Source: an uncultured bacterium
Lineage (GTDB): Bacteria > Bacillota > Clostridia > Oscillospirales > Ruminococcaceae
NCBI GenBank assembly: GCA_905214265.1
Contig: CAJMLQ010000048.1
Span: 1 to 19,433 of the forward strand
Direction of reading: 5' to 3'
Length of the DNA: 19,433 nucleotides
Part shown: in pieces, positions 1 to 7,378 of the stretch
How positions within the stretch are numbered: position 1 is the stretch's first letter
Layout: each line of letters begins with the position of its first letter
Notes under the pieces: model-generated
The model's input: the letters and a program-made list of their open reading frames with translations, nothing else
Databases searched by the model: none
What the model was told of the DNA's origin: nothing
Position numbers and translations under genes: made by a program

Positions 1-735
1 TTGGGCATTTCCTCCGGCGCACGGCTGTCGGTGGGAATCATGATGCTGGGAGGAGTCCTCACAGGCGTCGTGGTCACAGGGCCGTGGATGCTGTTCCTCG
101 GCGCGCTGGCCGGGGCGTTGGCCGCTATGGGAGTCATGCTGGCCTTCTCCTCCCGGGTGCGGAGCACGGCGACCCTGTTGATCATTGGCATGATGGTAGG
201 ATATCTCTGCTCCGCCTTGGTGGGGGTGCTGGTGGCATTCTCCGACGACAGCGGCATCGCGGATTTTACCCGCTGGTCCATGGGGAGCTTCGGGCTGCTC
301 ACCTGGCCGAAAATCGGCGTGATGACGGTAGTCTGCCTGGCCTTTTTCGTCTTTTCCTTTCTCCTTTCCAAGGATCTTAATGCGCTGATGTTGGGGGAGG
401 CCTATGCTGTGACCATGGGCGTTCGGGTGAAACGGCTTCGGGTGCTGATCATCGTCTGCTCCGGCGTGCTGACGGCGGTGGTTACCGCTTTCGCGGGGCT
501 GATCTCCTTTGTAGGAATGAGCGTCCCCCACATTGCCCGAATGACGATGCGTACGAACGATGCGCGGATCCTCATCCCGACCACGCTGCTTTTCGGCGGA
601 ATTTTCGGGGTGGGCTGCGATTTGATCGCCCGGACGATCATTGCGCCCAACGAGCTGTCCATCGGGACGGTGACTTCCTTTGTAGGGGTGCCCATCGTGC
701 TGTACCTGCTGCTCAGCCGCCGGAAAGAATCGTGA
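1..735 (+). CDS. FecCD-family (BtuC/FhuB-like) ABC transporter permease, 5'-truncated by the window edge
   Basis: This is the membrane permease of an iron-siderophore or corrinoid ABC importer. The reading frame is open from base 1, and about 244 residues are visible against roughly 320-350 in the family, so about 90 N-terminal residues probably lie upstream; the TTG at base 1 is unlikely to be the true start. The visible part has about seven hydrophobic segments. It carries the family hallmark GLISFVGMSVPHIAR (residues 166-180), the loop around GEAYAVTMGV (132-141) that contacts the ATPase, and a C-terminal ELSIGTVTSFVGVPIVLYLL segment (218-237). It lies 13 bases upstream of an ABC ATPase and heads a cobalamin gene cluster, so corrinoid uptake is the likely role. 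Sequence alone does not separate a cobalamin importer from a haem or siderophore importer. The substrate-binding protein must be upstream, if present. Confidence 0.9.
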   Translation: MGISSGARLSVGIMMLGGVLTGVVVTGPWMLFLGALAGALAAMGVMLAFSSRVRSTATLLIIGMMVGYLCSALVGVLVAFSDDSGIADFTRWSMGSFGLLTWPKIGVMTVVCLAFFVFSFLLSKDLNALMLGEAYAVTMGVRVKRLRVLIIVCSGVLTAVVTAFAGLISFVGMSVPHIARMTMRTNDARILIPTTLLFGGIFGVGCDLIARTIIAPNELSIGTVTSFVGVPIVLYLLLSRRKES

Positions 736-748
736 GGAGGGACGGGCT

Positions 749-2650
749 GTGGACGAGCATCTGAAGCTTCAAAACGTCACCGCTGGATATGGCCGGACCG
801 CCATTGTCCGGGATGTAACCCTTTCCGTCCGCCGCGGGCGGATGACCTGCATTTTAGGTTCTAACGGAGCCGGGAAAACGACCCTGTTCCGGACGATCAC
901 CGGCATCATCCCGCCGCTGGGGGGGCGGATGTTCTTAAACGGCAAACCGTTGGAGGACTATTCCCGCCGGGATTTTGCCCGCGAGGTGGCGGCGGTTCTC
1001 ACGGCCCGGGCGGAGCTTCCGGACATGACGGGCTTTGACGTGGCCTGTATGGGCCGGATCCCCCACACGGGCTTTTTCGGGATCCTCTCGGCCCGGGACC
1101 GGGAGGCGGCTCGCCGTAGCCTTGCGGAATGCGGCGCAGACGGCCTAGCGGAACGGCTGTTCAGCGAGATGAGCGACGGCGAAAAGCAGAAGGTCCTCAT
1201 TGCCCGGGGACTCTGCCAGGACACGGGACTGCTTCTTTTGGATGAGCCGACCAGCCATCTGGACATCCGTTATAAGCTGGAACTGCTGGAGTCCCTCCGC
1301 CGCCAGTGCGTCGAGGGGGGAAGGACCATTCTCTGCACCCTCCATGAGCCGGATCTGGCGGTGAAATGCAGCGACGACCTGATTCTGATGAAGGGTGACT
1401 CGGTACTGGCAGCCGGTCCGGCGGATGAAATCGTCGCCGGGGGCTATCTGGATCAGCTTTATGGCTTTTCCGGCCGGCAGTTCAACGCGGCGGCAGGGCT
1501 GGTGGAATTTCCAGCGGCATCCGGATCCGATTACTTTCTGGCGGGAAGCGGCCCAGAGACCCCCGGCCTGATGCGGGCGCTCTGCCGGAGCCGGAAGGGT
1601 TTCGGCTCCGGGGTGCTCCGACAGGATGGGCTGGCCTTCCATGTAGCGGAGACTATGGGCGCACCGGTGGTTTCGGTTCCAGCTGGAGCGGAGATCCCGG
1701 AGGTTCTTTGGGAAGATGCGTTTCAGCTTGCCCGCCGCTATCCGGCGGCAGTGGCCGGGGCCGAAACGGTTCCGGCTTTTCTGGCACGGCTGCGGAAGGC
1801 TGGAATTCGCCTGCTGACCCCGGCGGAGTGCTTGGCAGAGCTGGACGGCGGTTCGGAGGAAGCGCTGTCTGTGGATGCGGTTCCGCCCTCTGGAGAAACC
1901 CTGATCTTCGGTGGGACCTCCGAGGGGCGGGAGCTGGCGGAATTCTGCCGCCGGGAGCGGATCCCGGCGGTGTTGTCAGTGGCCACCGAATACGGGGAGA
2001 AGCTGGCTGCGGACAGCTGCGGAGAAATCCATACCGGCCCCATGGACCGGCTCCAGATGGAGCAATTTCTTCGGGAACGGAAATTCTCCAGGGTGGTAGA
2101 CGCTACCCATCCCCATGCGAAGGAGGCTACCCAGAACATTCGGGTTGCCTGCAAGGCCGTGGGTCTTCCCTATGTCCGCCTCCTTCGGGAAGTAGGCGAG
2201 CAGGAGGTTTTTGATGGGGTGCGCTACTGCCGGGATGCGACGGAAGCAGCTGGAAAATTGGAAAAGATCCCCGGAAACGTGCTGCTGACTACTGGGAGCA
2301 AGGAACTGGCCGCTTTTTCCGGGGTTTCCGGCTTTACGGAGCGAGTATACGTTCGGGTGTTGCCCCTGGAGAGTTCCATCCGTGCTTGCCGGGAGACCGG
2401 GCTTTCCGGCAGTCGGATTCTGGCGGAACAGGGCCCCTTTTCCAAGGAGTGGAACCTGCTGACCATGCGGGAAAAGCAGATCCGGGTGTTGGTGACCAAG
2501 GATTCCGGCAGTCGGGGTGGGTTCCCGGAAAAGCTGGCCGCTGCCCGGGAGCTGGGGATCGCGGTGTTGGCCATCCGCCGCCCGCTGGAGGAAGGGGTAT
2601 CCCTTTCGGAGGCGGAATCCATTTTATTGGAAGGGAGAGAACGGCCTTGA
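749..2650 (+). CDS. Fusion protein: ABC importer ATPase (BtuD/FecE-like) plus precorrin-6A reductase (CbiJ/CobK)
   Basis: A single uninterrupted frame joins two functions in 633 residues. Residues 1-245 are an ABC ATPase: Walker A GSNGAGKTT (37-45), signature MSDGEKQKVLIARG (141-154), Walker B LLLLDEPTSHLD (161-172) and switch histidine H199. The usual Q-loop glutamine is not obvious (VLTARAE, 83-89). Residues 384-630 match a full-length precorrin-6A reductase, an NAD(P)H enzyme that reduces a corrin-ring double bond; marks are GGTSEGRELAEF (388-399), DATHPHAKEATQNI (451-464) and TTGSKEL (514-520). Residues 255-375 between them are unassigned. The GTG start follows GAGGAGGG by about 7 bases. 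The ATPase should pair with the upstream permease while the C-terminal part works in cytoplasmic ring synthesis. An in-frame GTG at 1871 with GGAGGAAG upstream could allow separate CbiJ. The domain calls are confident; the meaning of the fusion is inference. Confidence 0.88.
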   Translation: MDEHLKLQNVTAGYGRTAIVRDVTLSVRRGRMTCILGSNGAGKTTLFRTITGIIPPLGGRMFLNGKPLEDYSRRDFAREVAAVLTARAELPDMTGFDVACMGRIPHTGFFGILSARDREAARRSLAECGADGLAERLFSEMSDGEKQKVLIARGLCQDTGLLLLDEPTSHLDIRYKLELLESLRRQCVEGGRTILCTLHEPDLAVKCSDDLILMKGDSVLAAGPADEIVAGGYLDQLYGFSGRQFNAAAGLVEFPAASGSDYFLAGSGPETPGLMRALCRSRKGFGSGVLRQDGLAFHVAETMGAPVVSVPAGAEIPEVLWEDAFQLARRYPAAVAGAETVPAFLARLRKAGIRLLTPAECLAELDGGSEEALSVDAVPPSGETLIFGGTSEGRELAEFCRRERIPAVLSVATEYGEKLAADSCGEIHTGPMDRLQMEQFLRERKFSRVVDATHPHAKEATQNIRVACKAVGLPYVRLLREVGEQEVFDGVRYCRDATEAAGKLEKIPGNVLLTTGSKELAAFSGVSGFTERVYVRVLPLESSIRACRETGLSGSRILAEQGPFSKEWNLLTMREKQIRVLVTKDSGSRGGFPEKLAAARELGIAVLAIRRPLEEGVSLSEAESILLEGRERP

Positions 2651-4029
2651 TGCAAAAGATACCCCGCCTGCTGTTTGCCGCTGCGGGGAGCGGCAGTGGG
2701 AAAACCACCGTGACCTGCGCAGTGCTCAAGGCCCTGTTGGACCGGGGGCTTCGGGTGGCGGCCTTCAAGGCGGGCCCCGATTACATTGATCCGATGTTTC
2801 ACCGCCGGGCGCTGGGAACCTCCTCCTGCAACCTAGATCTGTTCCTGTGCGGGGAAGCAGGAGTACGCCAGCTGTTTGCAGAAAACAGCGCTGGCGCGGA
2901 TCTCTCCGTAATCGAAGGCGTGATGGGACTATATGACGGCCTCCGCGGCGTGTCCGACGAAGGTTCCGCAAATCATTTGGCCCGGGTGTTGGATGCTCCT
3001 ACGATACTGGTGGTGGATGTAAAGGGCATGGGCTTGTCGGCAGCGGCTGTTGTCAGCGGATTTCTGCACTTCCGGGAAAACCGCATCTGCGGGGTCCTGC
3101 TCAACCGCTGCTCCAAGGGAATGTATCCGATCTACCAGCAGGCCATAGAGGAGTTGGGCGTCCCGGTCTTAGGATACTTGCCAGTGCTGCCTGGCGCCTC
3201 TTTAGAGAGCCGCCACCTGGGCTTGGTGACGGCAGAGGAAGTGGAGGGACTCCAGGAAAAGCTGGAGCTTTTAAGCGGGGCTGCGCAGGAAACTATTGAC
3301 TTGGACGGCCTGGTAAAGGCGGCACAGATGGCCAATTCCCTGGACGTTTTGGATAATTACTACAAAAATATACATTTTGTAAAAGAAAATCCCATCGTTG
3401 CGGTTGCGAAGGACCGGGCTTTCTGTTTTTATTATGAGGAAAATCTCCGGCTTTTGGAGCGATTGGGGGCGGTGATTCGGGAGTTTTCGCCGCTGTCAGA
3501 CGAGGTCCTGCCTGAGGCGGACGGCTTGTGGCTGGGTGGCGGATACCCGGAGGAGTACGCGGAGGCGCTTTCCGCCAACGCCGCCATGCGGGAGTCGGTG
3601 CGGAAGGCTGTGACAGGGGGGATGCCTGCTATCGCTGAGTGCGGGGGATTTCTCTACCTTTTGGAGGAGCTGACCGATCGGGCGGGGAGGACCTGGCCGA
3701 TGGTCGGAGCCCTGAAGGGAGAGTCCCACATGACGGGAAAGCTTTCTCATTTCGGATATGCGTATCTGGAGGCCAAGGGGGAAAATTTGCTGTGCGGAAC
3801 GGGTGAGCGGCTGCCGGTGCATGAGTTTCACTACTCGCAAAGCAGCAATGACGGGGCCGGGTTTGCGGCCATCAAAGGAGAACGACGAAGAGACTGCGGC
3901 CACGCGGGCCCTTCCCTTTACGCAGGGTATCCCCACTTGCATTTCTATGGGAAGCCGGAAGCCGCGGAGAAATTTGTCAGATGCTGCGGGGCGTATCAGG
4001 CCCGGCGGCGAAAGGAGCAGACCATATGA
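2650..4029 (+). CDS. cbiA: Cobyrinic acid a,c-diamide synthase (glutamine-hydrolysing)
   Basis: CbiA amidates the a and c side chains of cobyrinic acid (Co-sirohydrochlorin-derived in the anaerobic route) using ATP and glutamine. The 459-residue length is normal for the family. The N-terminal dethiobiotin-synthetase-like domain has a P-loop AGSGSGKTT (12-20), FKAGPDYIDP (39-48) and EGVMGLYDG (89-97). The C-terminal class I glutamine amidotransferase-like domain has GGGYPE (296-301), the nucleophile C331 in AECGGFLYL, and histidines in HEFHYS (391-396) and GYPHLHFYGKP (426-436). The ATG at 2650 overlaps the previous stop as TGATG, which suggests translational coupling. The frame is open further upstream, but residues before MQKIPRLLFA do not resemble the family, so this start is preferred. 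Confidence 0.96.
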   Translation: MQKIPRLLFAAAGSGSGKTTVTCAVLKALLDRGLRVAAFKAGPDYIDPMFHRRALGTSSCNLDLFLCGEAGVRQLFAENSAGADLSVIEGVMGLYDGLRGVSDEGSANHLARVLDAPTILVVDVKGMGLSAAAVVSGFLHFRENRICGVLLNRCSKGMYPIYQQAIEELGVPVLGYLPVLPGASLESRHLGLVTAEEVEGLQEKLELLSGAAQETIDLDGLVKAAQMANSLDVLDNYYKNIHFVKENPIVAVAKDRAFCFYYEENLRLLERLGAVIREFSPLSDEVLPEADGLWLGGGYPEEYAEALSANAAMRESVRKAVTGGMPAIAECGGFLYLLEELTDRAGRTWPMVGALKGESHMTGKLSHFGYAYLEAKGENLLCGTGERLPVHEFHYSQSSNDGAGFAAIKGERRRDCGHAGPSLYAGYPHLHFYGKPEAAEKFVRCCGAYQARRRKEQTI

Positions 4030-5087
4030 CGCTGGGAGAAACGATTCGATCCATCGGCCCGCGAAACCGGCAGGCGGAGCAGGCAGCGCGGGTCCGATGG
4101 GATTCCATCGCCAAGCCTCTGGGAAGTTTGGGGCTGTTGGAGGATGCAGTAGCACAGATCGCCGGGATCACCGGTTCGCCAAATGTTGACCTTTCCAAGC
4201 GCTGCGTTGCGATTTTTTGCGCGGATAACGGCGTGGTCGCCCAGGGGGTGACCCAGAGCGGCCAGGAAGTCACCGCCATTGTCGCGGAAAACTTTACAAA
4301 AGGAAAAACCAGCGTCTGCGCCATGGCCCGGGCAGCCCATGCCGACGTGGTTCCGGTGGATATCGGCATTGCCCGGGAGATGCGCGCTCCCGGGCTGTTG
4401 GGCCGCAAGGTGCGGCTGGGCACCGCCGATCTGACGCAGGGCCCGGCCATGACCCGGGAGGAAACCGTGCAGGCCCTGGAGGCCGGGATTTCCTTGGCCG
4501 GAGAGTTGAAAGTTCAGGGTTATCAGATTGCTGCTACCGGGGAGATGGGCATCGGCAACACCACCACCAGCTCTGCTGTGACCAGCGTTTTGCTGGGCGT
4601 GGAGCCGGAAACGGTGACCGGCCGGGGTGCGGGCCTGGACGGTGCCGGACTCCGGCGGAAGATCAGCGCCATCAAAACCGGGATTTCCGTCAACCGGCCG
4701 GATCCCGCCGATCCGGTGGATGTGCTGGCCAAGGTAGGGGGACTGGATATCGCTGGAATCGCCGGATTCTTCCTGGGAAGCGCGGCAGTGGGGTTGCCTG
4801 CGGTCATCGATGGGTTCATCTCCGCGGCGGCGGCGCTGGCGGCGGTGCGGCTCTGTCCGGTTGTCGGAGAATACTTGCTGGCCTCTCACGTTTCTGCGGA
4901 ACCGGCGGGGCGGATGCTTCTGGACGCCCTGGGGCTTTCGCCGATGATAACGGCAGGAATGTGTCTGGGTGAAGGCACCGGCGCCGTGGCGCTGTTCCCA
5001 CTGCTGGATATGGGGCTGGCGGTCTACCGGGAGATGAGCACTTTTTCCGATGTGGAAATCGAAGCGTACACCCGGTTCGAAAGTTAG
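4026..5087 (+). CDS. cobT: Nicotinate-nucleotide--dimethylbenzimidazole phosphoribosyltransferase
   Basis: CobT transfers phosphoribose from nicotinate mononucleotide to the lower-ligand base (dimethylbenzimidazole or another benzimidazole or purine), giving the alpha-riboside phosphate for the nucleotide loop. The product is 353 residues, as expected. Family marks are DNGVVAQGVTQSG (68-79... of the activated base region), TGEMGIGNTT (171-180), GRGAGLD (199-205) and the C-terminal LGEGTGA (314-320), whose glutamate E316 is the expected catalytic base. The ATG overlaps the cbiA stop (ATGA). The next gene, cobU, starts 12 bases downstream behind AGGAGGAAG. Which lower ligand this organism attaches cannot be told from CobT alone. 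Confidence 0.97.
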   Translation: MTLGETIRSIGPRNRQAEQAARVRWDSIAKPLGSLGLLEDAVAQIAGITGSPNVDLSKRCVAIFCADNGVVAQGVTQSGQEVTAIVAENFTKGKTSVCAMARAAHADVVPVDIGIAREMRAPGLLGRKVRLGTADLTQGPAMTREETVQALEAGISLAGELKVQGYQIAATGEMGIGNTTTSSAVTSVLLGVEPETVTGRGAGLDGAGLRRKISAIKTGISVNRPDPADPVDVLAKVGGLDIAGIAGFFLGSAAVGLPAVIDGFISAAAALAAVRLCPVVGEYLLASHVSAEPAGRMLLDALGLSPMITAGMCLGEGTGAVALFPLLDMGLAVYREMSTFSDVEIEAYTRFES

Positions 5088-5099
5088 GAGGAAGCAAAT

Positions 5100-5627
5100 A
5101 TGCTGGCATTGGTGATGGGCGGCAGCGCCAGCGGAAAATCCGCCTGGGCGGAAGAACTGGCGGTTTCCCTGGGGGAGCGGCGTCTTTACATCGCCACGAT
5201 GCAACCTTTTGACGAAGAGTGCCGCCGCCGGATCTCCCGGCACCGGGAGATGCGCCGGGAGAAGCAGTTCGAGACACTGGAGGTCTACACGGGCCTCCGG
5301 GACGTGTGGCTGGAGCAAAAGGCGGACGTGGTGCTGCTGGAATGCCTTTCCAACCTGCTGGCCAACGAAATGTACGGTCCGGAGGGCTGTGGGGAGGGGT
5401 TCCCGGACCGGATTCTGGAAGGAATTTTCCGGCTGAAAAGGCAGGTTCCTCACTTGGTGGTCGTCTCCAATGAGGTTTTTTCTGACGGAGATTGCTACAG
5501 CGAAGAGACGCTGCGGTATATGGAGGCGCTGGGATATTTGAACCGCCGGATCGCGGCCCGGGCGGATTTGGCGGCAGAGCTGACGGCGGGGCTGCCCGTT
5601 CTGCACAAGGGAGGAAATTTGCTGTGA
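5100..5627 (+). CDS. cobU: Adenosylcobinamide kinase / adenosylcobinamide-phosphate guanylyltransferase, with divergent C-terminal half
   Basis: CobU phosphorylates adenosylcobinamide and then activates it with GTP to make adenosyl-GDP-cobinamide. The 175-residue product has the Walker A GGSASGKS (7-14). It also has a histidine in RISRHREMRR (H48), at the position of the guanylylated histidine of characterised CobU. The C-terminal half keeps VSNEV (122-126) but not the following family pattern: the usual G-x-G-[IV]-V-P is replaced by FSDGDCYSE, and the R-x-x-R-D stretch is weak. A second, shorter CobU-like gene downstream of cobS (6391-6786) retains the pattern lost here. Start ATG 5100 follows AGGAGGAAG. 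It lies 12 bases after cobT and overlaps cobS (GTGA). Kinase activity is likely; full bifunctionality is less certain. Confidence 0.92.
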   Translation: MLALVMGGSASGKSAWAEELAVSLGERRLYIATMQPFDEECRRRISRHREMRREKQFETLEVYTGLRDVWLEQKADVVLLECLSNLLANEMYGPEGCGEGFPDRILEGIFRLKRQVPHLVVVSNEVFSDGDCYSEETLRYMEALGYLNRRIAARADLAAELTAGLPVLHKGGNLL

Positions 5628-6394
5628 AAAAGCTGTTGGGCGGGCTGGTAACCGCCTTTTCGATGTACTCGGCGATCCCCATGCCCCAGGTGGAGTGGAC
5701 CGGGGACAGCATGAAGTACGCCCTCTGCTTTTTTCCGCTAGTAGGGACGCTGACCGGCGGATTTTGTTGGCTGTGGATCACTCTCTGCGGATATTGGCAA
5801 CTAGGAGCGGCGCTGTGCGCGGGGGGACTGGTGCTCCTGCCTCTGCTGGTGACGGGGGGCATCCATTTGGACGGCTTTCTGGACACCTCCGACGGCATCC
5901 ACTCCCACCAGCCCGTGGAAAAGAAGCTGGAGATCCTCAAGGACCCCCATGTTGGGGCTTTCGGGGTCATTCGATGTGGAATGTACCTGACCGCCCAGTT
6001 CGCATTGGGTGCAGCGCTGTATGGACACCCGGCTCTGGCTGGAATCGCCTGTATTGGCTTCACGGTGTCCCGGGGATTTTCAGCCATTGCAGTGGTGTCC
6101 TTTCCCACCGCGAAAAAATCCGGGCTTGTCTACCTATTCGCCGATGCGGCCTCCAAACGGGCGGTCCAGGCGGCGGGGTGCATGTTTATCCTTGCGGGAT
6201 GGGCCGGCATGGTTTTGCTGGACCCGCTGTTTGGCGCGGCAGCGGCGGCGGCCTGTCTGGGATGGTTTTTTTGGTTTTGGCGCATCTGCCGCAGGGAGTT
6301 CGGGGGAATCACCGGGGACCTTGCAGGGTATTTTGTGGAGATTTTGGAGCTGCTGCTGCTGACGGTGGCGGTACTGGGAGGTTTTTTGCGGTGA
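5624..6394 (+). CDS. cobS: Adenosylcobinamide-GDP ribazoletransferase (cobalamin-5-phosphate synthase)
   Basis: CobS is the integral membrane enzyme that joins adenosyl-GDP-cobinamide to alpha-ribazole (phosphate), closing the nucleotide loop. The 256-residue product has several hydrophobic helices and the CDP-alcohol-transferase-like signature GGIHLDGFLDTSDGI (78-92). It also has KDPHVGAFGV (106-115) and GGITGDLAGYFVE (227-239), all typical of the family. The GTG start at 5624 overlaps the cobU stop as GTGA. GAGGAAATTT lies just upstream as the ribosome site. The 3' end overlaps the next gene in the same GTGA manner. The frame extends further upstream, but that part is out-of-frame overlap with cobU. 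Confidence 0.96.
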   Translation: MKKLLGGLVTAFSMYSAIPMPQVEWTGDSMKYALCFFPLVGTLTGGFCWLWITLCGYWQLGAALCAGGLVLLPLLVTGGIHLDGFLDTSDGIHSHQPVEKKLEILKDPHVGAFGVIRCGMYLTAQFALGAALYGHPALAGIACIGFTVSRGFSAIAVVSFPTAKKSGLVYLFADAASKRAVQAAGCMFILAGWAGMVLLDPLFGAAAAAACLGWFFWFWRICRREFGGITGDLAGYFVEILELLLLTVAVLGGFLR

Positions 6395-6786
6395 AGCTGA
6401 TCGTAGGCGGACTGTTTGCGGGAAAATGGGAGCGGCTGCGGGAGCTGGGCTTTGCTCCCGAGGAAATCGCCGACTGCCGGGAGGTGGGGCTGGAAACCGC
6501 CTTTGAGAAACCGGCGGTTTACCGGGTCAACGTGTTGATCCGCCGGATGATTGAGGAAAACCGGGATTTGGCGGAGCTGCTGACTGCGGTCCGTACCCAT
6601 CCGGAGATCGTCATCGTCTGCGACGAGGTGGGCTGCGGCGTGGTGCCGGCGGACCCGCTGGAACGGGAATACCGAGAGCAGGTGGGGCGGTTCTGCTGCG
6701 AAGTGGCGAAGCTGGCCAGTTCAGTGGAACGGGTCTGGTGCGGGATCGTCACGGAGCTGAAAGCGGGAGAAGACTATGCAGAATGA
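6391..6786 (+). CDS. Short CobU-like protein with altered Walker A (second CobU paralogue)
   Basis: The 131-residue protein is recognisably CobU-like, but shorter than the usual 175-180. Its N-terminus MKLIVGGLFAGKWER resembles the CobU P-loop, yet Trp replaces the Ser/Thr after GK (residue 13). The central region with the HRxxR guanylylation histidine is missing. Its C-terminal half (residues 74-119) is highly typical: CDEVGCGVVP (77-86), then EREYREQVGR (91-100) and a C-terminal VWCGI (115-119). It therefore holds the motifs missing from the 5100-5627 gene and lacks those that gene retains. Start GTG 6391 overlaps the cobS stop; the 3' end overlaps cobC by 11 bases. It could be an accessory subunit or regulator, or a decayed duplicate kept by translational coupling. 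Function is unproven. Confidence 0.82.
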   Translation: MKLIVGGLFAGKWERLRELGFAPEEIADCREVGLETAFEKPAVYRVNVLIRRMIEENRDLAELLTAVRTHPEIVIVCDEVGCGVVPADPLEREYREQVGRFCCEVAKLASSVERVWCGIVTELKAGEDYAE

Positions 6787-7366
6787 AATTGTTCTGATCC
6801 GCCACGGGAAAACCGCCGGAAACCTCCGGGGAACCTACATCGGGCGGACCGACGAGCCGCTGTGTCCGGAGGGCCGCGCCCTGCTGGTGGCCCGGAAGGA
6901 GGCAGGGGATTATCCTCCAGTGGATCGGGTATTCACAAGCCCTCTGCTGCGCTGCCGGGAGACGGCGAAGCTGCTTTATCCCCTGGCGGCGGTCATCCGG
7001 GAAGACCTGCGGGAGATGGATTTCGGTGATTTTGAAGGCAAAAGCTACGCAGAGCTCAACGGGAACCCGGACTATCAGCGCTGGATCGACCTTGAGGGAA
7101 CGATCCCCTTCCCCGGCGGTGAGGATCCCATGGCCTTCCGCCAGCGGAGTGCCATGGCGTTTCGGACTCTTTGCCGGGAACTTCGGGAAGGAGAACGGGC
7201 AGCCGTGATCTGCCACGGCGGGACGATCATGGCAGTGTTGGCAGCCTTTGCCCGGCCCTTTGGAGATTTTTATCACTGGCAGGCAGCCAATGGCTGCGGC
7301 TATCGATTCATTTTTGATGCGGAAAGCGGTCTGGCGGAAAATGTCACGTCGGTCCCGTTGGTTTAA
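6776..7366 (+). CDS. cobC: Histidine phosphatase family, probable alpha-ribazole phosphatase
   Basis: CobC removes the phosphate from alpha-ribazole 5'-phosphate or adenosylcobalamin 5'-phosphate in the last steps of nucleotide-loop assembly. The 196-residue protein has the phosphoglycerate-mutase-like core: LIRHGKTAGN with the phosphorylated H10 (7-16), SPLLRCRETA (55-64), the acid in REMDFGDFEG (79-88), and the second histidine H147 in CHGGT. The ATG at 6776 overlaps the previous gene by 11 bases. The family includes phosphatases of other substrates, so the specific name relies on the operon around it. Confidence 0.9.
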   Translation: MQNEIVLIRHGKTAGNLRGTYIGRTDEPLCPEGRALLVARKEAGDYPPVDRVFTSPLLRCRETAKLLYPLAAVIREDLREMDFGDFEGKSYAELNGNPDYQRWIDLEGTIPFPGGEDPMAFRQRSAMAFRTLCRELREGERAAVICHGGTIMAVLAAFARPFGDFYHWQAANGCGYRFIFDAESGLAENVTSVPLV

Positions 7367-7378
7367 GGAGGACTTTGG

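Noticed and set aside
1..735. Complete permease starting at TTG base 1
   Set aside because: The family needs about 90 more N-terminal residues, so the frame is cut by the window edge.
3996..5606. Long open frame on the minus strand antisense to cobT and cobU
   Set aside because: The plus strand encodes clear conserved enzymes; open antisense frames are common in GC-rich genes, and the translation is low-complexity and unlike any family.
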